A stretch of 64,000 bases of DNA from Pseudomonas sp. GD04019 (GCF_029837695.1 NZ_JAOEEA010000003.1:372001-436000), one strand, 5' to 3'. Positions 9,338 through 18,863 are shown, counted from the stretch's first letter. Translations and numbers: made by a program. Notes: generated by a model from the sequence alone, not told the origin.

Positions 9338-10255
9338 TCAGGCGCCCGGCACGAAGTGTTTCTGCGCGGTACCGCGAGCGATCAGGCGCGACAGGTAGTC
9401 GAGCTTCTGCGGATCTTTGTCGACGAACTTGAAGCTCAGCTGCAGCCATTCGCTGTCCGGCTTCGGCTCCAGGGCCGCCACCGAATGCAGGTAGCCGTTG
9501 AGCCGCGCGGTCTCGGCCGCCTCGCCCTGCTCCAGGTCGAGCACCGCGCTCTCCAGCACCTGCGGCAGCTGCTCGGTGCGCTTCACCACCAGCAGCGCTT
9601 CCTTGAGGCTCAGCGCCTTGATCACGCAGGCCATGCTGCCGCCGGGGAGGCGCAGCTGACCCTGGCCACGACCGGTCGGCGCGGCGGATGCCTTGGCCGC
9701 CGGGGCGGCAGGTTTGGTGGAGGCGGCAGCCGGATCGGCCGCCGCGGCGGCGGGCTTGGCCGCCGGCTTGACCACATCGGCCTTGCCGCCGGTCAGGGCG
9801 CTCAGGGAGTCGTTGGCGAAGCCGCCGGTGCTGAGCATCTTCGGCGGCGCGCTGGCGGCCAGGGCCTGCAGCTTGCCGGCACGGTGCAGGGCCTTCTTGA
9901 CCTTGGTCACCAGCTGGTCGTTGGAGAACGGCTTGCCGATGTAGTCGGAGACCCCGGCCTGGATGGCCTGGACCACGTTCTCCTTGTCACCACGGCTGGT
10001 GACCATGATGAACGGCACGATCTTCAGGGCCTCCTGCTCGCGGCACCAGGTGAGCAGTTCGAGGCCGGACAGCTCGGGCATTTCCCAGTCGCAGAGGATC
10101 AGGTCGACCGGTTGGCGGGCGAGCATCTGCTGGGCCTTGCGGCCGTTGACCGCCTCTTCGATCTGGATGCCGGGGAAGTGGTCGCGCAGGCCCTTCTTCA
10201 CCAGATCACGGATAAAGGTGGCGTCGTCCACCACCAGCACACTGACTTTGCTCAT
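9338..10255 (-). CDS. Response regulator with C-terminal PilZ-like domain
   Basis: A 305-residue protein beginning MSKVSVLVVDDATFIRDLVK. The receiver domain (1-125) has D10/D11, phosphorylation site D56 (LILCDWEMP) and KPF. A linker rich in Ala, Pro and Lys (about 150-195) leads to a C-terminal domain of about 110 residues containing SLKEALLVV, LQLSFKFVDKDPQKLDYL and LIARGTAQ. The last segment resembles the end of PilZ-fold domains, but the RxxxR motif for cyclic di-GMP is not obvious, so that assignment is tentative. There is no DNA-binding domain. A longer upstream reading frame to 10549 overlaps phoU on the same strand and is not coding. It is immediately downstream of phoU, as in P. aeruginosa. 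Confidence 0.85.
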   Translation of the reverse strand: MSKVSVLVVDDATFIRDLVKKGLRDHFPGIQIEEAVNGRKAQQMLARQPVDLILCDWEMPELSGLELLTWCREQEALKIVPFIMVTSRGDKENVVQAIQAGVSDYIGKPFSNDQLVTKVKKALHRAGKLQALAASAPPKMLSTGGFANDSLSALTGGKADVVKPAAKPAAAAADPAAASTKPAAPAAKASAAPTGRGQGQLRLPGGSMACVIKALSLKEALLVVKRTEQLPQVLESAVLDLEQGEAAETARLNGYLHSVAALEPKPDSEWLQLSFKFVDKDPQKLDYLSRLIARGTAQKHFVPGA

Positions 10256-10376
10256 CGACCACTCCCGACAACGATGTCGACAAGCATAGCCGCGGATACT
10301 GGCCCGAGGCCAACACGGCGCGCTCGGTGAATCCCCGAGCGCGCCGGGGATTGTCCGCGGTCGCCGCGCGGGCGAT

Positions 10377-11105
10377 TTACTCCTTCTTGCCGCCCTGCAC
10401 TTCTTCCTGCATGCGCGCCAGGCCCATGTGGCGCACGTCGGTACCGCGCACCAGGTAGATGACCAGCTCGGCGATGTTGCGTGCGTGGTCGCCGATGCGC
10501 TCCAGCGAACGCAGGACCCAGATGATGTTGAGCACGCGGCTGATCGCACGCGGGTCCTCCATCATGTAGGTGACCAGTTCGCGCAGGGCGGTCTTGTACT
10601 CGCGGTCGACGGTCTTGTCGTACTGGGCCACGGACAGGGCCAGGTCGGCATCGAAGCGGGCGAAGGCGTCCAGCGCCTCCTGCACCATGCGCCGTACCTG
10701 GTCGCCGATGTGGCGTACCTCGACGTAGCCGCGCGGCGACTCGCCCTCCTCGCACAGCTGGATGGCACGCTTGGCGATCTTCGACGACTCGTCGCCGATG
10801 CGCTCGAGGTCGATCACCGACTTGGAGATGCTGATGATCAGGCGCAGGTCGGAGGCGGCCGGCTGACGGCGGGCGAGGATGCGCAGGCATTCCTCGTCGA
10901 TGTTGCGCTCCATCTGGTTGATCTGGTCGTCGATCTCGCGCACCTGCTGGGCCAGGCCGGAGTCGGCCTCGATCAGCGCGGTGACCGCGTCGTTGACCTG
11001 CTTCTCGACCAGGCCGCCCATCGCCAGGAGGTGGCTGCGCACTTCCTCCAGCTCGGCGTTGAACTGCTGGGAGATGTGATGGGTGAGGCTGTCTTTGTTG
11101 ATCAT
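10377..11105 (-). CDS. phoU: Phosphate signalling regulator PhoU
   Basis: All-helical protein of 242 residues that links the Pst transporter to the PhoR kinase and represses the Pho regulon when phosphate is plentiful. Two PhoU three-helix bundles are evident, each with the metal-binding E-R-I-G-D signature: IDLERIGDESSKIAK in the first and LRSLERIGDHARNIAE in the second. It is the last gene of the pst locus; pstB lies 146 nt upstream, the gap holding a palindromic repeat. The ATG at 11105 starts MINKDSLTHHISQQFN. Confidence 0.97.
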   Translation of the reverse strand: MINKDSLTHHISQQFNAELEEVRSHLLAMGGLVEKQVNDAVTALIEADSGLAQQVREIDDQINQMERNIDEECLRILARRQPAASDLRLIISISKSVIDLERIGDESSKIAKRAIQLCEEGESPRGYVEVRHIGDQVRRMVQEALDAFARFDADLALSVAQYDKTVDREYKTALRELVTYMMEDPRAISRVLNIIWVLRSLERIGDHARNIAELVIYLVRGTDVRHMGLARMQEEVQGGKKE

Positions 11106-11134
11106 GTAGAGAGTCCTGAGCCGGAATTTGCATC

Positions 11135-11240
11135 TTCTCCCCCACTCACGGAGAGGGGGCGGGGCGGGCCGCGTTCGGATGAGGGTGACTCAGACCAAGC
11201 CGAGCGCCCTCACCCTAACCCTCTCCCAACGGGAGAGGGG
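11135..11240. repeat. CCCTCTCC/GGAGAGGG palindromic repeat, copy 1
   Basis: Lies between pstB and phoU. It contains two nested hairpins built from CTCTCCC and GGGAGAGG plus the associated GGTGAGGG/CCCTCACC words. The same family recurs at 20374, 25633, 28036, 33190, 37705 and 46639. Inside the pst transcript it may act as an mRNA stability or processing element. Confidence 0.8.
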
Positions 11241-11251
11241 ACTGTCCTGCG

Positions 11252-12085
11252 TTAACCGTAGCGACCGGTGATGTAGTCCTCGGTCTGCTTCTTGGCCGGG
11301 TTGGTGAACAGGGTGTCGGTGTCGCCAAACTCGATCAGCTTGCCCATGTACATGAACGCCGTGTAGTCGGAGACCCGCGCCGCCTGCTGCATGTTGTGGG
11401 TGACGATGACGATGGTGTACTTGCTCTTCAGCTCGTAGATCAGCTCTTCGACCTTGAGGGTGGAGATCGGGTCCAGCGCCGAGCAGGGTTCGTCGAGCAG
11501 CAGCACTTCCGGCTGCACCGCCACGGTACGGGCGATCACCAGGCGCTGCTGCTGGCCACCGGAGAGGCCGAGGGCGGACTCGTGCAGGCGGTCCTTCACT
11601 TCGTCCCACAGGGCGGCGCTCTTCAGGGCCCACTCCACGGTCTCGTCGAGCACGCGCTTCTGGTTCACGCCCTGGATGCGCAGGCCGTACACCACGTTCT
11701 CGTAGATGCTCTTGGGGAACGGGTTGGGCTTCTGGAACACCATGCCGACGCGACGACGCAGCTCGGCGACGTCCACGCCCTTCTTGTAGATGTCATGGCC
11801 GTCGAGACGAATCTCGCCCTGCACGCGGCAGCCGTCGACCAGGTCGTTCATGCGGTTGAAGGTACGCAGCAGGGTCGACTTGCCGCAGCCGGACGGGCCG
11901 ATGAAGGCGGTCACGCGCTGTTTCGGAATGTTCATCGACACGTCGAACAGCGCCTGCTTGTCGCCATAGAACAGGTTCAGGCTGGGCACCTCCAGGGCGA
12001 CGGTTTCTTCCGCCAGGTTGAGGCCCTGCTTCTGCCGGCCGAGGGCGGCCATGTCGATACCGTGGGTGTGTACTTCGTGCTGCAT
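11252..12085 (-). CDS. pstB: Phosphate ABC transporter ATP-binding protein
   Basis: ATPase of the high-affinity phosphate importer, 277 residues. Walker A is GPSGCGKST, the signature LSGGQQQR, Walker [13 protein letters not shown], and the switch histidine sits in [10 protein letters not shown]. The N-terminal extension of about 20 residues before [10 protein letters not shown] is longer than in E. coli; a later ATG nine codons in is a possible start. It acts as a dimer with PstA and PstC in the inner membrane. Order on the minus strand is pstS, pstC, pstA, pstB, phoU. Confidence 0.98.
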   Translation of the reverse strand: MQHEVHTHGIDMAALGRQKQGLNLAEETVALEVPSLNLFYGDKQALFDVSMNIPKQRVTAFIGPSGCGKSTLLRTFNRMNDLVDGCRVQGEIRLDGHDIYKKGVDVAELRRRVGMVFQKPNPFPKSIYENVVYGLRIQGVNQKRVLDETVEWALKSAALWDEVKDRLHESALGLSGGQQQRLVIARTVAVQPEVLLLDEPCSALDPISTLKVEELIYELKSKYTIVIVTHNMQQAARVSDYTAFMYMGKLIEFGDTDTLFTNPAKKQTEDYITGRYG

Positions 12086-12162
12086 GGGATGCTCCCTACG
12101 CTAACAATTCGTTCAATTCATTCATGCCGCCGCGGCCACTGCCGCGGCGGCGCAATTCGTGA

Positions 12163-13839
12163 TCAGTGGTCCAGCGCCTTGTACTTCTCGCGCAGGTGGT
12201 TGCGGATGAACACGGCGCTCAGGTTGAGCAGCGCGATCACCAGCACCAGCAGCAGCGCGGTGGCGTATACCAGCGGGCGGGCGGCCTCGACGTTGGGGCT
12301 CTGGAAGCCGACGTCGTAGATATGGAAGCCCAGGTGCATGATCTTCTGGTCCAGGTGCAGGTACGGGTAGTTGCCGTCCACCGGCAGCGCCGGAGCCAGT
12401 TTGACCACGCCGACCAGCATCAGCGGCGCCACTTCGCCGGCGGCGCGGGCCACGGCGAGGATCATGCCGGTCATCATGGCCGGGCTGGCCATCGGCAGCA
12501 CCACCTTCCACAGGGTCTCGGCCTTGGTCGCACCGAGGGCCAGGGAGCCTTCGCGCAGGGCCCGCGGGATACGCGCCAGGCCCTCCTCGGTGGCAACGAT
12601 CACCACCGGCACGGCGAGGATAGCCAGGGTCAGCGAGGCCCACAGCAGGCCAGGGGTGCCGAAGGTCGGCGCCGGCGCCGCTTCGGCGAAGAACAGGCGG
12701 TCGATCGAGCCACCCAGCACGTAGACGAAGAAGCCCAGGCCGAACACGCCGTAGACGATGGCCGGCACGCCGGCCAGGTTGTTCACGGCGATGCGGATGA
12801 TGCGGGTCATCGGCCCCTGCTTGGCGTACTCGCGCAGGTAGATGGCCGCCAGCACGCCGAACGGGGTGACGATCACTGCCATGATCAGGGTCATCATCAC
12901 GGTGCCGAAGATGGCCGGGAAGATGCCGCCCTCGGTGTTGGCCTCGCGCGGCTCGTCGCTGAGGAACTCCCACAGCTTGGCGAAGTAGAAGCCCAGCTTG
13001 CTGAAGACGCCCATGGCGTTCGGCTGGAGGGCGCGAACCACCTTGCTCAGGGCGATCTCCTGCTCGCGACCGTCGACGGTCTTCACCGTCACGCTGTCGC
13101 GGTCGAGCTGCTGGTTGAGCTCCACCAGCTGGCCCTCGAGCACCTTGTACTGGGCGTCCAGCTCGGCGCGCCGGGCGTCGAGGTCGGCCTGGGCGGCGGC
13201 GTCCAGACGGTCCTTCAGCTCCAGGCGGCGACCCTCCAGGCGCAGCTGCTCGAGGCCATGGTTGATGTGGCCGATATCGCGCTTCTCCAGGCGCACCTGC
13301 TGCGCATGCAGCTCGTCGACGCGGGCGATACGGCTCTGCAGTTCACTCCAGGCGGCATCGCCTTCGGCGATCACCTTGCCGCCTTCCTTGACGTTGACCA
13401 GGTAGCCGTAGAAGTTGCCCCACTCGCGGCGCTCCATGGTCATCAGGTTGGCAGGGGTACGCGGCTCGCTCAGCCACTCGGCCACCACCCAGCTGAAGTC
13501 GGCGCCGTAGACCTCACGGTTGCCGACCTTGAACAGCTCGCGGGTCATGAACTCGCCGCCTTTCACGTCCACCGGCAGGCCGGCGGCGGCCAGGCGCGCA
13601 CGCGGTACTTCTTCTTCCTGCACCAGCTCGCCGGCCATCACTCGGGCGGCCTCGCCCGGCACCTGGTACTTGGCCTCGATCACGTCGGCCGGCCAGAAGT
13701 GGCCGAGGCCGCGCACGGCGATCACGGCGAGCAGGCCGATGGTCATGATCACGGCGATGGACACGCCGCTGGCGGTCATCCACACCCAGGGCGAACCGCT
13801 CTTGAACCAGGACTTGAGGTTTTGCTCTTTGATTTTCAC
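12163..13839 (-). CDS. pstA: Phosphate ABC transporter permease PstA (long form)
   Basis: Inner-membrane permease of 558 residues, nearly twice the E. coli length of about 296. After TM1 (about 22-45) comes a large insertion of roughly 250 residues, predicted periplasmic, containing a charged helical stretch (RIARVDELHAQQVRLEKRD onward to about residue 260) likely to form a coiled coil. The standard permease domain follows from about 300, with the EAA-like loop ALREGSLALGATKAETLWKVV. The start codon is GTG at 13839. pstC ends 22 nt upstream. Long PstA forms occur in other pseudomonads; the function of the insertion is not known to me. Confidence 0.95.
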   Translation of the reverse strand: MKIKEQNLKSWFKSGSPWVWMTASGVSIAVIMTIGLLAVIAVRGLGHFWPADVIEAKYQVPGEAARVMAGELVQEEEVPRARLAAAGLPVDVKGGEFMTRELFKVGNREVYGADFSWVVAEWLSEPRTPANLMTMERREWGNFYGYLVNVKEGGKVIAEGDAAWSELQSRIARVDELHAQQVRLEKRDIGHINHGLEQLRLEGRRLELKDRLDAAAQADLDARRAELDAQYKVLEGQLVELNQQLDRDSVTVKTVDGREQEIALSKVVRALQPNAMGVFSKLGFYFAKLWEFLSDEPREANTEGGIFPAIFGTVMMTLIMAVIVTPFGVLAAIYLREYAKQGPMTRIIRIAVNNLAGVPAIVYGVFGLGFFVYVLGGSIDRLFFAEAAPAPTFGTPGLLWASLTLAILAVPVVIVATEEGLARIPRALREGSLALGATKAETLWKVVLPMASPAMMTGMILAVARAAGEVAPLMLVGVVKLAPALPVDGNYPYLHLDQKIMHLGFHIYDVGFQSPNVEAARPLVYATALLLVLVIALLNLSAVFIRNHLREKYKALDH

Positions 13840-13861
13840 TGACGTCTACCTTTCCCAGTTC

Positions 13862-16144
13862 TCAGAGCGACGCGTACTTCTTGCGCAGGCGGGTACGAAT
13901 CACCTCCGCCAGCGTGTTCATCACGAAGGTGAAGGCCAGCAACACCAGCGCGGAGAGGAACAGCACACGGTAGTGGGTACTGCCCACCTCGGATTCCGGC
14001 ATTTCCACCGCCACGTTGGCGGCCAGGGTGCGCAGGCCCTCGAAGATGTTCATGTCCATGATCGGCGTGTTGCCGGTGGCCATCAGCACGATCATGGTCT
14101 CGCCCACTGCACGGCCCATGCCGATCATCAGGGCGGAGAAGATGCCCGGGCTGGCGGTGAGGATCACCACGCGGGTCAGGGTCTGCCAGGGCGTGGCGCC
14201 CAGGGCCAGGGAGCCGAAGGTCAGGCTCTTCGGCACGCTGAACACGGCGTCCTCGGCGATCGAGTAGATGTTCGGGATCACCGCGAAGCCCATGGCCAGG
14301 CCGACCACCAGGGCATTGCGCTGGTCGAAGGCGATGCCCAGGTCATTGCTGATCCACAGGCGCATGTCGCCGCCGAAGAACCAGTTCTCCAGGTGGCCGC
14401 TCATGCCCAGGGCGCCACTGCCGATCAGCAGGATCACCGGGATCAGCAGCGCCGCTTCCCAGCCATCGGGGATGACCAGGCGGATCTTCTCCGGCAGGCG
14501 GCTCCAGGCGTAGGCGGCCAGCAGCACGCCGATCGGCGTCAGTAGCAGCAGGCTGAAGATGCCCGGCAGGTGGCCTTCGACATAGGGCGCGAGGAACAGG
14601 CCGGCGAAGAAGCCGAGGATCACCGTCGGCAGCGCTTCCATCAGCTCGATCACCGGCTTGACCTTGCGGCGCATGGCCGGGGCCATGAAGTAGGCGGTGT
14701 AAATGGCCGCACAGATGGCCAGCGGAGCGGCCAGCAGCATGGCGTAGAAGGCGGCTTTCAAGGTGCCGAAGGTCAGCGGCGCCAGGCTCATCTTGGGTTC
14801 GAAATCGCTGTTGGCCGAGGTCGACTGCCAGACGTACTTGGGCTCGTCGTAGCTCTCGTACCAGACCTTGCCCCACAGCGCGCTCCAGGAGATTTCCGGG
14901 TGCGGGTTGTCGATGACGAAGCGCTGCAGTTGGCCGCCGGACTCCACCAGTACGCGGTTGGCGCGCGGGGAAAGGGCGGCGACGCCGGCACCGTCGGCGA
15001 CCTTCTCGGTCAGCAGGGTGCGGTGCGCGGTGCTGTGGAAGATGCCCAGGTGGCCTGCGCCATCCAATGCCACGAAGCCCTTGCGGCGCTCCTCGGAGAG
15101 GATCTGGATGATCGGCGCATCGCTCAGCTGGAAGCCACGGATGTGGGTCAGCGCGGCCTTGTTGTCGGCATCGCGGACCATGAACCACTGGCCGATGCCG
15201 CCCTTGCTGTCGCCGATCAGCAGCGAGATGCCACCGAGCAGCGGCGTGACGGTGCTCACCTCGGCGTCGCCGCCGAGCAGCTTGTAGCGGCCGTTGAGGG
15301 CCTTGGTGCGCAGGTCGAAGACGTCGGCGGTGGCCTTGCCGTTGATCACGAACAGCCACTGCTGGCGCGGGTCGATGATCATCGCCTTGATCGGCTCGGC
15401 GATCTGCGGCAGGGCGATGCGCTCCTCGCTGAGGGTGGCCTCGCCGGTCAGCATGTTCTCTTCGCGGGTGATCGCCAGCACCTGCAGCTCGGCACCGGTG
15501 GAGGCGCTGAGCATCAGGGTGTCGCCGTTCTCGCTGATGGCGACGTGCTCCAGCGGCCGGCCCTGGGTGTCGAGGACGATGGGCGCCTCGCCGTAGGGGT
15601 AGTCCAGCTCGGGAGTGATGGTCTTGACGTTGTTCGGGTAGCTGACCTTGTAGGCATGCTCGAACACCAGCACCTGGCCGTTGGACAGGCCCAGCACCAC
15701 GCGATGGCTGCCGGGCTGGTCCTGGCTCACCGAGGCGATGCTGGCACCGGCCGGCAGCGCCAGCTGGTAGGCGTTCATGGCGACGCCGTCCTTGAGGCCG
15801 AAAAACTGCACCTGGCCATCGCGGCCGAGGCGCATGGCCACCTTGTTCTGCTCTTCCACCGCCAGCAGCAGGGCCTCGCCCTGCCCCGCCAACCAAGCCG
15901 GCTGCTGGGCCTCGCGCGCCTCCATGTCGGCGCCACCGAAGATCGGCGCCACCACGTAGGCGAGATAGAAGAAGATCAGCGTGATGCATGCCAGCACGGC
16001 CAGGCCGCCGATCGACACATACCAGCGCGCCATGCGGTCCTTGAGCGCACGCATACGGCGCTTGCGCAGCAGGGCGGGGGTATCGAAGTCGATGCGGTGG
16101 TTGTTCGCGGAGGCGCTCATGCTGTTGTTGGCCAGGTCATTCAT
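13862..16144 (-). CDS. pstC: Phosphate ABC transporter permease PstC (long form, with beta-propeller-like insertion)
   Basis: Inner-membrane permease of 760 residues against about 320 in E. coli. TM1 lies at about 43-66. Residues about 75-450 form a long, mostly beta insertion with repeating blocks (for example VVLGLSNGQVLVFE, VAISENGDTLMLSA, QQWLFVINGKATADVFD) reminiscent of WD/YVTN-like propeller blades and expected in the periplasm. The permease core occupies about 465-755, with the EAA loop SLALGATPWQTLTRVV and MGRAVGETMIVLMATGN. It pairs with PstA and PstB. A PhoB-type promoter lies just upstream, after the pstS hairpin. Confidence 0.96.
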   Translation of the reverse strand: MNDLANNSMSASANNHRIDFDTPALLRKRRMRALKDRMARWYVSIGGLAVLACITLIFFYLAYVVAPIFGGADMEAREAQQPAWLAGQGEALLLAVEEQNKVAMRLGRDGQVQFFGLKDGVAMNAYQLALPAGASIASVSQDQPGSHRVVLGLSNGQVLVFEHAYKVSYPNNVKTITPELDYPYGEAPIVLDTQGRPLEHVAISENGDTLMLSASTGAELQVLAITREENMLTGEATLSEERIALPQIAEPIKAMIIDPRQQWLFVINGKATADVFDLRTKALNGRYKLLGGDAEVSTVTPLLGGISLLIGDSKGGIGQWFMVRDADNKAALTHIRGFQLSDAPIIQILSEERRKGFVALDGAGHLGIFHSTAHRTLLTEKVADGAGVAALSPRANRVLVESGGQLQRFVIDNPHPEISWSALWGKVWYESYDEPKYVWQSTSANSDFEPKMSLAPLTFGTLKAAFYAMLLAAPLAICAAIYTAYFMAPAMRRKVKPVIELMEALPTVILGFFAGLFLAPYVEGHLPGIFSLLLLTPIGVLLAAYAWSRLPEKIRLVIPDGWEAALLIPVILLIGSGALGMSGHLENWFFGGDMRLWISNDLGIAFDQRNALVVGLAMGFAVIPNIYSIAEDAVFSVPKSLTFGSLALGATPWQTLTRVVILTASPGIFSALMIGMGRAVGETMIVLMATGNTPIMDMNIFEGLRTLAANVAVEMPESEVGSTHYRVLFLSALVLLAFTFVMNTLAEVIRTRLRKKYASL

Positions 16145-16194
16145 GAGGAGGTCTCGAGCACAGCGGACACAGCCCGCTCAATGTGAGGTACTTC

Positions 16195-16228
16195 AATCTA
16201 TCCGTCTTGTGTGACAGAAAGATTACCA
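16195..16228 (-). promoter_or_regulatory. Candidate Pho box and -10 upstream of pstC
   Basis: On the minus strand: TGGTAAT (16222-16228), 4-nt spacer, CTGTCAC (16211-16217), 10 nt, then TAGATT (16195-16200) as -10. The second half-site is nearly perfect, the first matches 4 of 7. Geometry equals that of the phoB and pstS promoters, suggesting pstCAB-phoU has its own PhoB-dependent start. Confidence 0.5.
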
Positions 16229-16285
16229 CTCGGTGACGCGACAACGCCCACGGCTCCAGAAGAGTCGCGGGCGTGTCGAACAGCG

Positions 16286-16307
16286 CGCCGAGGGATGGGC
16301 CTCGGCG
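16286..16307 (-). terminator. Hairpin after pstS
   Basis: CGCCGAGG and CCTCGGCG form an 8-bp perfect stem with a 6-nt loop, 15 nt beyond the pstS stop. There is no T tract, so it may be a 3'-end stabiliser or partial terminator that lets pstS be expressed above pstCAB. Confidence 0.45.
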
Positions 16308-16321
16308 TCACTGGCGGGCCG

Positions 16322-17287
16322 TTACAGGCCCAGTTCTTTCTTGGTCTTCTCGATCACTTTGGCCGGCAGCGGGATGTAACCATCCTTGACCACTACCTCC
16401 TGGCCCTGCTTGGACAGCACCAGCTTGACGAACTCGGCTTCCAGCGGGCTCAGCGGCTTGTTCGGCGCCTTGTTGACGTAGACGAAGAAGAAGCGCGACA
16501 GCGGGAACTTGCCTGCCAGGGCGTTGGCTTCGTTGGCTTCGAAGGCCTCGCCACCTTTCTTCGACAGCGGTACGGCGCGGACGCTGGCGGTCTTGTAGCC
16601 GATGCCCGAGTAACCGATGGCGTTGACGGTGCTGGAGATGGACTGCACCACCGAGGCCGAACCCGGCTGCTCGTTTACGTTGGCCTTGAAGTCGCCTTTG
16701 CACAGGGCGGCTTCCTTGAAGTAGCCGTAGGTGCCGGATACCGAGTTGCGACCGAACAGCTGGATCGGCTTGTCGGCCCACTCGCCGGTCAGGCCCAGGT
16801 CGCCCCAGGTCTTCACGTTGCTACCACCGCACAGGCGGGTGCTGGAGAAGATGCCGTCAACCTGAGCCATGTCCAGGGACTTGATCGGGTTGTCCTTGTG
16901 CACGAACACGGCCAGGGCGTCGATGGCCACCGGCACGGCGACCGGCTTGTAGCCGAACTTCTCTTCGAAGGCCTGCAGCTCGTTGTCCTTCATGGCGCGG
17001 GACATCGGGCCCAGGTTGGCGGTGCCTTCGGTCAGCGCGGGCGGCGCGGTGGAGGAACCGGCGGCCTGGATCTGGATGTTCACGTTCGGGTACAGCTTCT
17101 TGTATTCCTCGGCCCACAGGGTCATCAGGTTCGCCAGGGAGTCGGAACCGACGCTGGACAAGTTACCCGATACACCGGAAGTCTTTTGGTAAGCCGGGAT
17201 GGCCGGGTCGACAGCGGCAACCGCACTAGCGGCGCTTACGCCAGCGGCGACAAAGGTCAGGGCCGCCATCAAACGCTTGAGTTTCAT
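16322..17287 (-). CDS. pstS: Phosphate-binding periplasmic protein PstS
   Basis: Periplasmic phosphate receptor, 321 residues, with a signal peptide ([19 protein letters not shown]). Mature-protein phosphate-binding segments are visible: [46 protein letters not shown] and AIGYSGIGY. It captures inorganic phosphate and delivers it to PstC-PstA. It heads the locus and has its own strong Pho-box promoter, with a hairpin separating it from pstC, as expected for a receptor needed in excess. Confidence 0.97.
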   Translation of the reverse strand: MKLKRLMAALTFVAAGVSAASAVAAVDPAIPAYQKTSGVSGNLSSVGSDSLANLMTLWAEEYKKLYPNVNIQIQAAGSSTAPPALTEGTANLGPMSRAMKDNELQAFEEKFGYKPVAVPVAIDALAVFVHKDNPIKSLDMAQVDGIFSSTRLCGGSNVKTWGDLGLTGEWADKPIQLFGRNSVSGTYGYFKEAALCKGDFKANVNEQPGSASVVQSISSTVNAIGYSGIGYKTASVRAVPLSKKGGEAFEANEANALAGKFPLSRFFFVYVNKAPNKPLSPLEAEFVKLVLSKQGQEVVVKDGYIPLPAKVIEKTKKELGL

Positions 17288-17350
17288 GCCTTGCTCCTAG
17301 CAGGAAGGGGTTGGATGGAACGGGCCCAAGTATCTGTAGGCCGCATGAAC

Positions 17351-17384
17351 ACTCTATGACTGGATTGTGACAATCAGGTTAAAG
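17351..17384 (-). promoter_or_regulatory. Pho box array and -10 upstream of pstS
   Basis: On the minus strand CTTTAAC (17378-17384), TTGTCAC (17367-17373) and CAGTCAT (17356-17362) lie at exact 11-bp spacing, as PhoB half-sites do. TAGAGT (17351-17356) sits 10 nt after the middle half-site and can serve as -10. The divergent neighbour's terminator lies immediately upstream. Confidence 0.65.
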
Positions 17385-17390
17385 CGCAGA

Positions 17391-17422
17391 AAAAAGCAAA
17401 AGGCCCGCGAACGGGCCTTTTT
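17391..17422. terminator. Bidirectional intrinsic terminator
   Basis: AAAGGCCCG and CGGGCCTTT pair around loop CGAA, with T runs on both strands. It ends the transporter gene at 17438 and insulates the pstS promoter. Confidence 0.85.
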
Positions 17423-17437
17423 GTGAGCGTCCTGGAT

Positions 17438-18757
17438 TCAGGCCGGCACGAGATGGCTGGCCTGGCGCCGCCACAGCAGGGTGCCGATCAGCATGAACAG
17501 CAGGCACAGGGCGCCTACATAATAGGCCGGGCCCAGCGGGCTCCACTTCAGCAGCAGGCTGACCAGGATCGGCGTCAGACCGCCGAAGATGGCGTAGGCC
17601 AGGTTGTAGGAGAACGACAGCCCGGAGAAACGCACCACCGCCGGAAAGGCCTTGACCATCACCATCGGGATGGCGCCGATCATGCCCACGCACAGGCCGG
17701 CCAGGGCATACAGCGGCACCAGCAGCTCCGGCTGGGTCTTCAGCGTGGTGTAGAACAGCCAGGAGCTGACCAGCAGCAGCGCGCCGCCGACCAGGAAGGT
17801 CGGCCCCGGGCCGAAGCGGTCGGCGGCCAGCCCCGCCAGCACGCAGCCGATGCTCAGGCAGACGATGGCCAGGCCGTTGGCCGTCAGGGTATCGGCCGGG
17901 GTGAAGCCGTACTGGGTCTGCAGCAGGGTCGGCGTCATCAGGATCACCACGACGATGCCGGCCGACAACACCCAGGTCAGCAGCATGGACAGGATGATCG
18001 CCGGGCGATGCTCGCGCACCACCGCCTTCAGCGGCAGCTCGGCGGCCAGCGACTGGCGCTGCTGCAGCTCGGCGAACACCGGGGTCTCATGCAGCCAGCG
18101 GCGCAGGTAGACGGAGATCAGGCCGAACACCCCGCCGACCAGGAAGGGAATGCGCCAGGCGTAGTCGGCGATCTCTTGCGGGGTGAAGCTGCGGTTGATC
18201 GCGCTGGCCGCCAGCGAACCGAGCAGGATGCCGGCGGTGAGCCCTGCGGTCAGGGTGCTGCAGGCGAAGCCGATGCGCTTGGCCGGCACGTGCTCGGCGA
18301 CGAACACCCAGGCGCCCGGCACCTCGCCGCCGATCGCCGCGCCCTGCATCACGCGCAGGGCCAGCAGCGCCAGCGGCGCCCAGATGCCGATCTGCGCGTA
18401 GGTCGGCAGCAGGCCCATCAGCAGGGTCGGCACCGCCATCAGGAAGATGCTCAGGGTGAACATGCGCTTGCGCCCGAGCAGGTCGCCGAAGTGGGCCATG
18501 ATGATGCCGCCCAGCGGCCGCGCCAGGTAGCCGGCAGCGAAGATGCCGAAGGTCTGCAGCTGGCGCAGCCACTCGGGCATCTCAGCGGGGAAGAACAGCT
18601 TGCCGACCACCGCGGCGAAGAACACGAAGATGATGAAGTCGTAGAACTCCAGCGCACCGCCCAGGGCGGAGAGCGAGAGGGTCTTGTAGTCACTGCGGTT
18701 CAATGGGCGCGCCACGGGCGCGGCGCTGGCATGTTCGGCGGGCATAGAGGGCTTCAT
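17438..18757 (-). CDS. MFS transporter, metabolite:H+ symporter (MHS) type
   Basis: Inner-membrane carrier of 439 residues with about twelve transmembrane helices. The N-terminal stretch GGALEFYDFIIFVFFAAVVGKLFFP is typical of the MHS subfamily (KgtP, ProP, citrate carriers), and the loop HFGDLLGRKRMFTLSIFLMA matches the MFS A-motif. The substrate, probably a small organic acid, cannot be read from sequence. The ATG at 18757 is chosen because the preceding 58 in-frame codons look non-coding; no clear ribosome site is visible. It stands alone between pstS and the divergent thioesterase gene. Confidence 0.88.
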   Translation of the reverse strand: MKPSMPAEHASAAPVARPLNRSDYKTLSLSALGGALEFYDFIIFVFFAAVVGKLFFPAEMPEWLRQLQTFGIFAAGYLARPLGGIIMAHFGDLLGRKRMFTLSIFLMAVPTLLMGLLPTYAQIGIWAPLALLALRVMQGAAIGGEVPGAWVFVAEHVPAKRIGFACSTLTAGLTAGILLGSLAASAINRSFTPQEIADYAWRIPFLVGGVFGLISVYLRRWLHETPVFAELQQRQSLAAELPLKAVVREHRPAIILSMLLTWVLSAGIVVVILMTPTLLQTQYGFTPADTLTANGLAIVCLSIGCVLAGLAADRFGPGPTFLVGGALLLVSSWLFYTTLKTQPELLVPLYALAGLCVGMIGAIPMVMVKAFPAVVRFSGLSFSYNLAYAIFGGLTPILVSLLLKWSPLGPAYYVGALCLLFMLIGTLLWRRQASHLVPA

Positions 18758-18863
18758 TATTAGAGTGGCAAGGCTGCGCCGCACCATAGCAAATCGGGCC
18801 CCGGACCGCAGCTTTGCGGCGGAAAAGCGGAACCGCGCGGTCGTCGTTTGACGCGCGCCTCTA

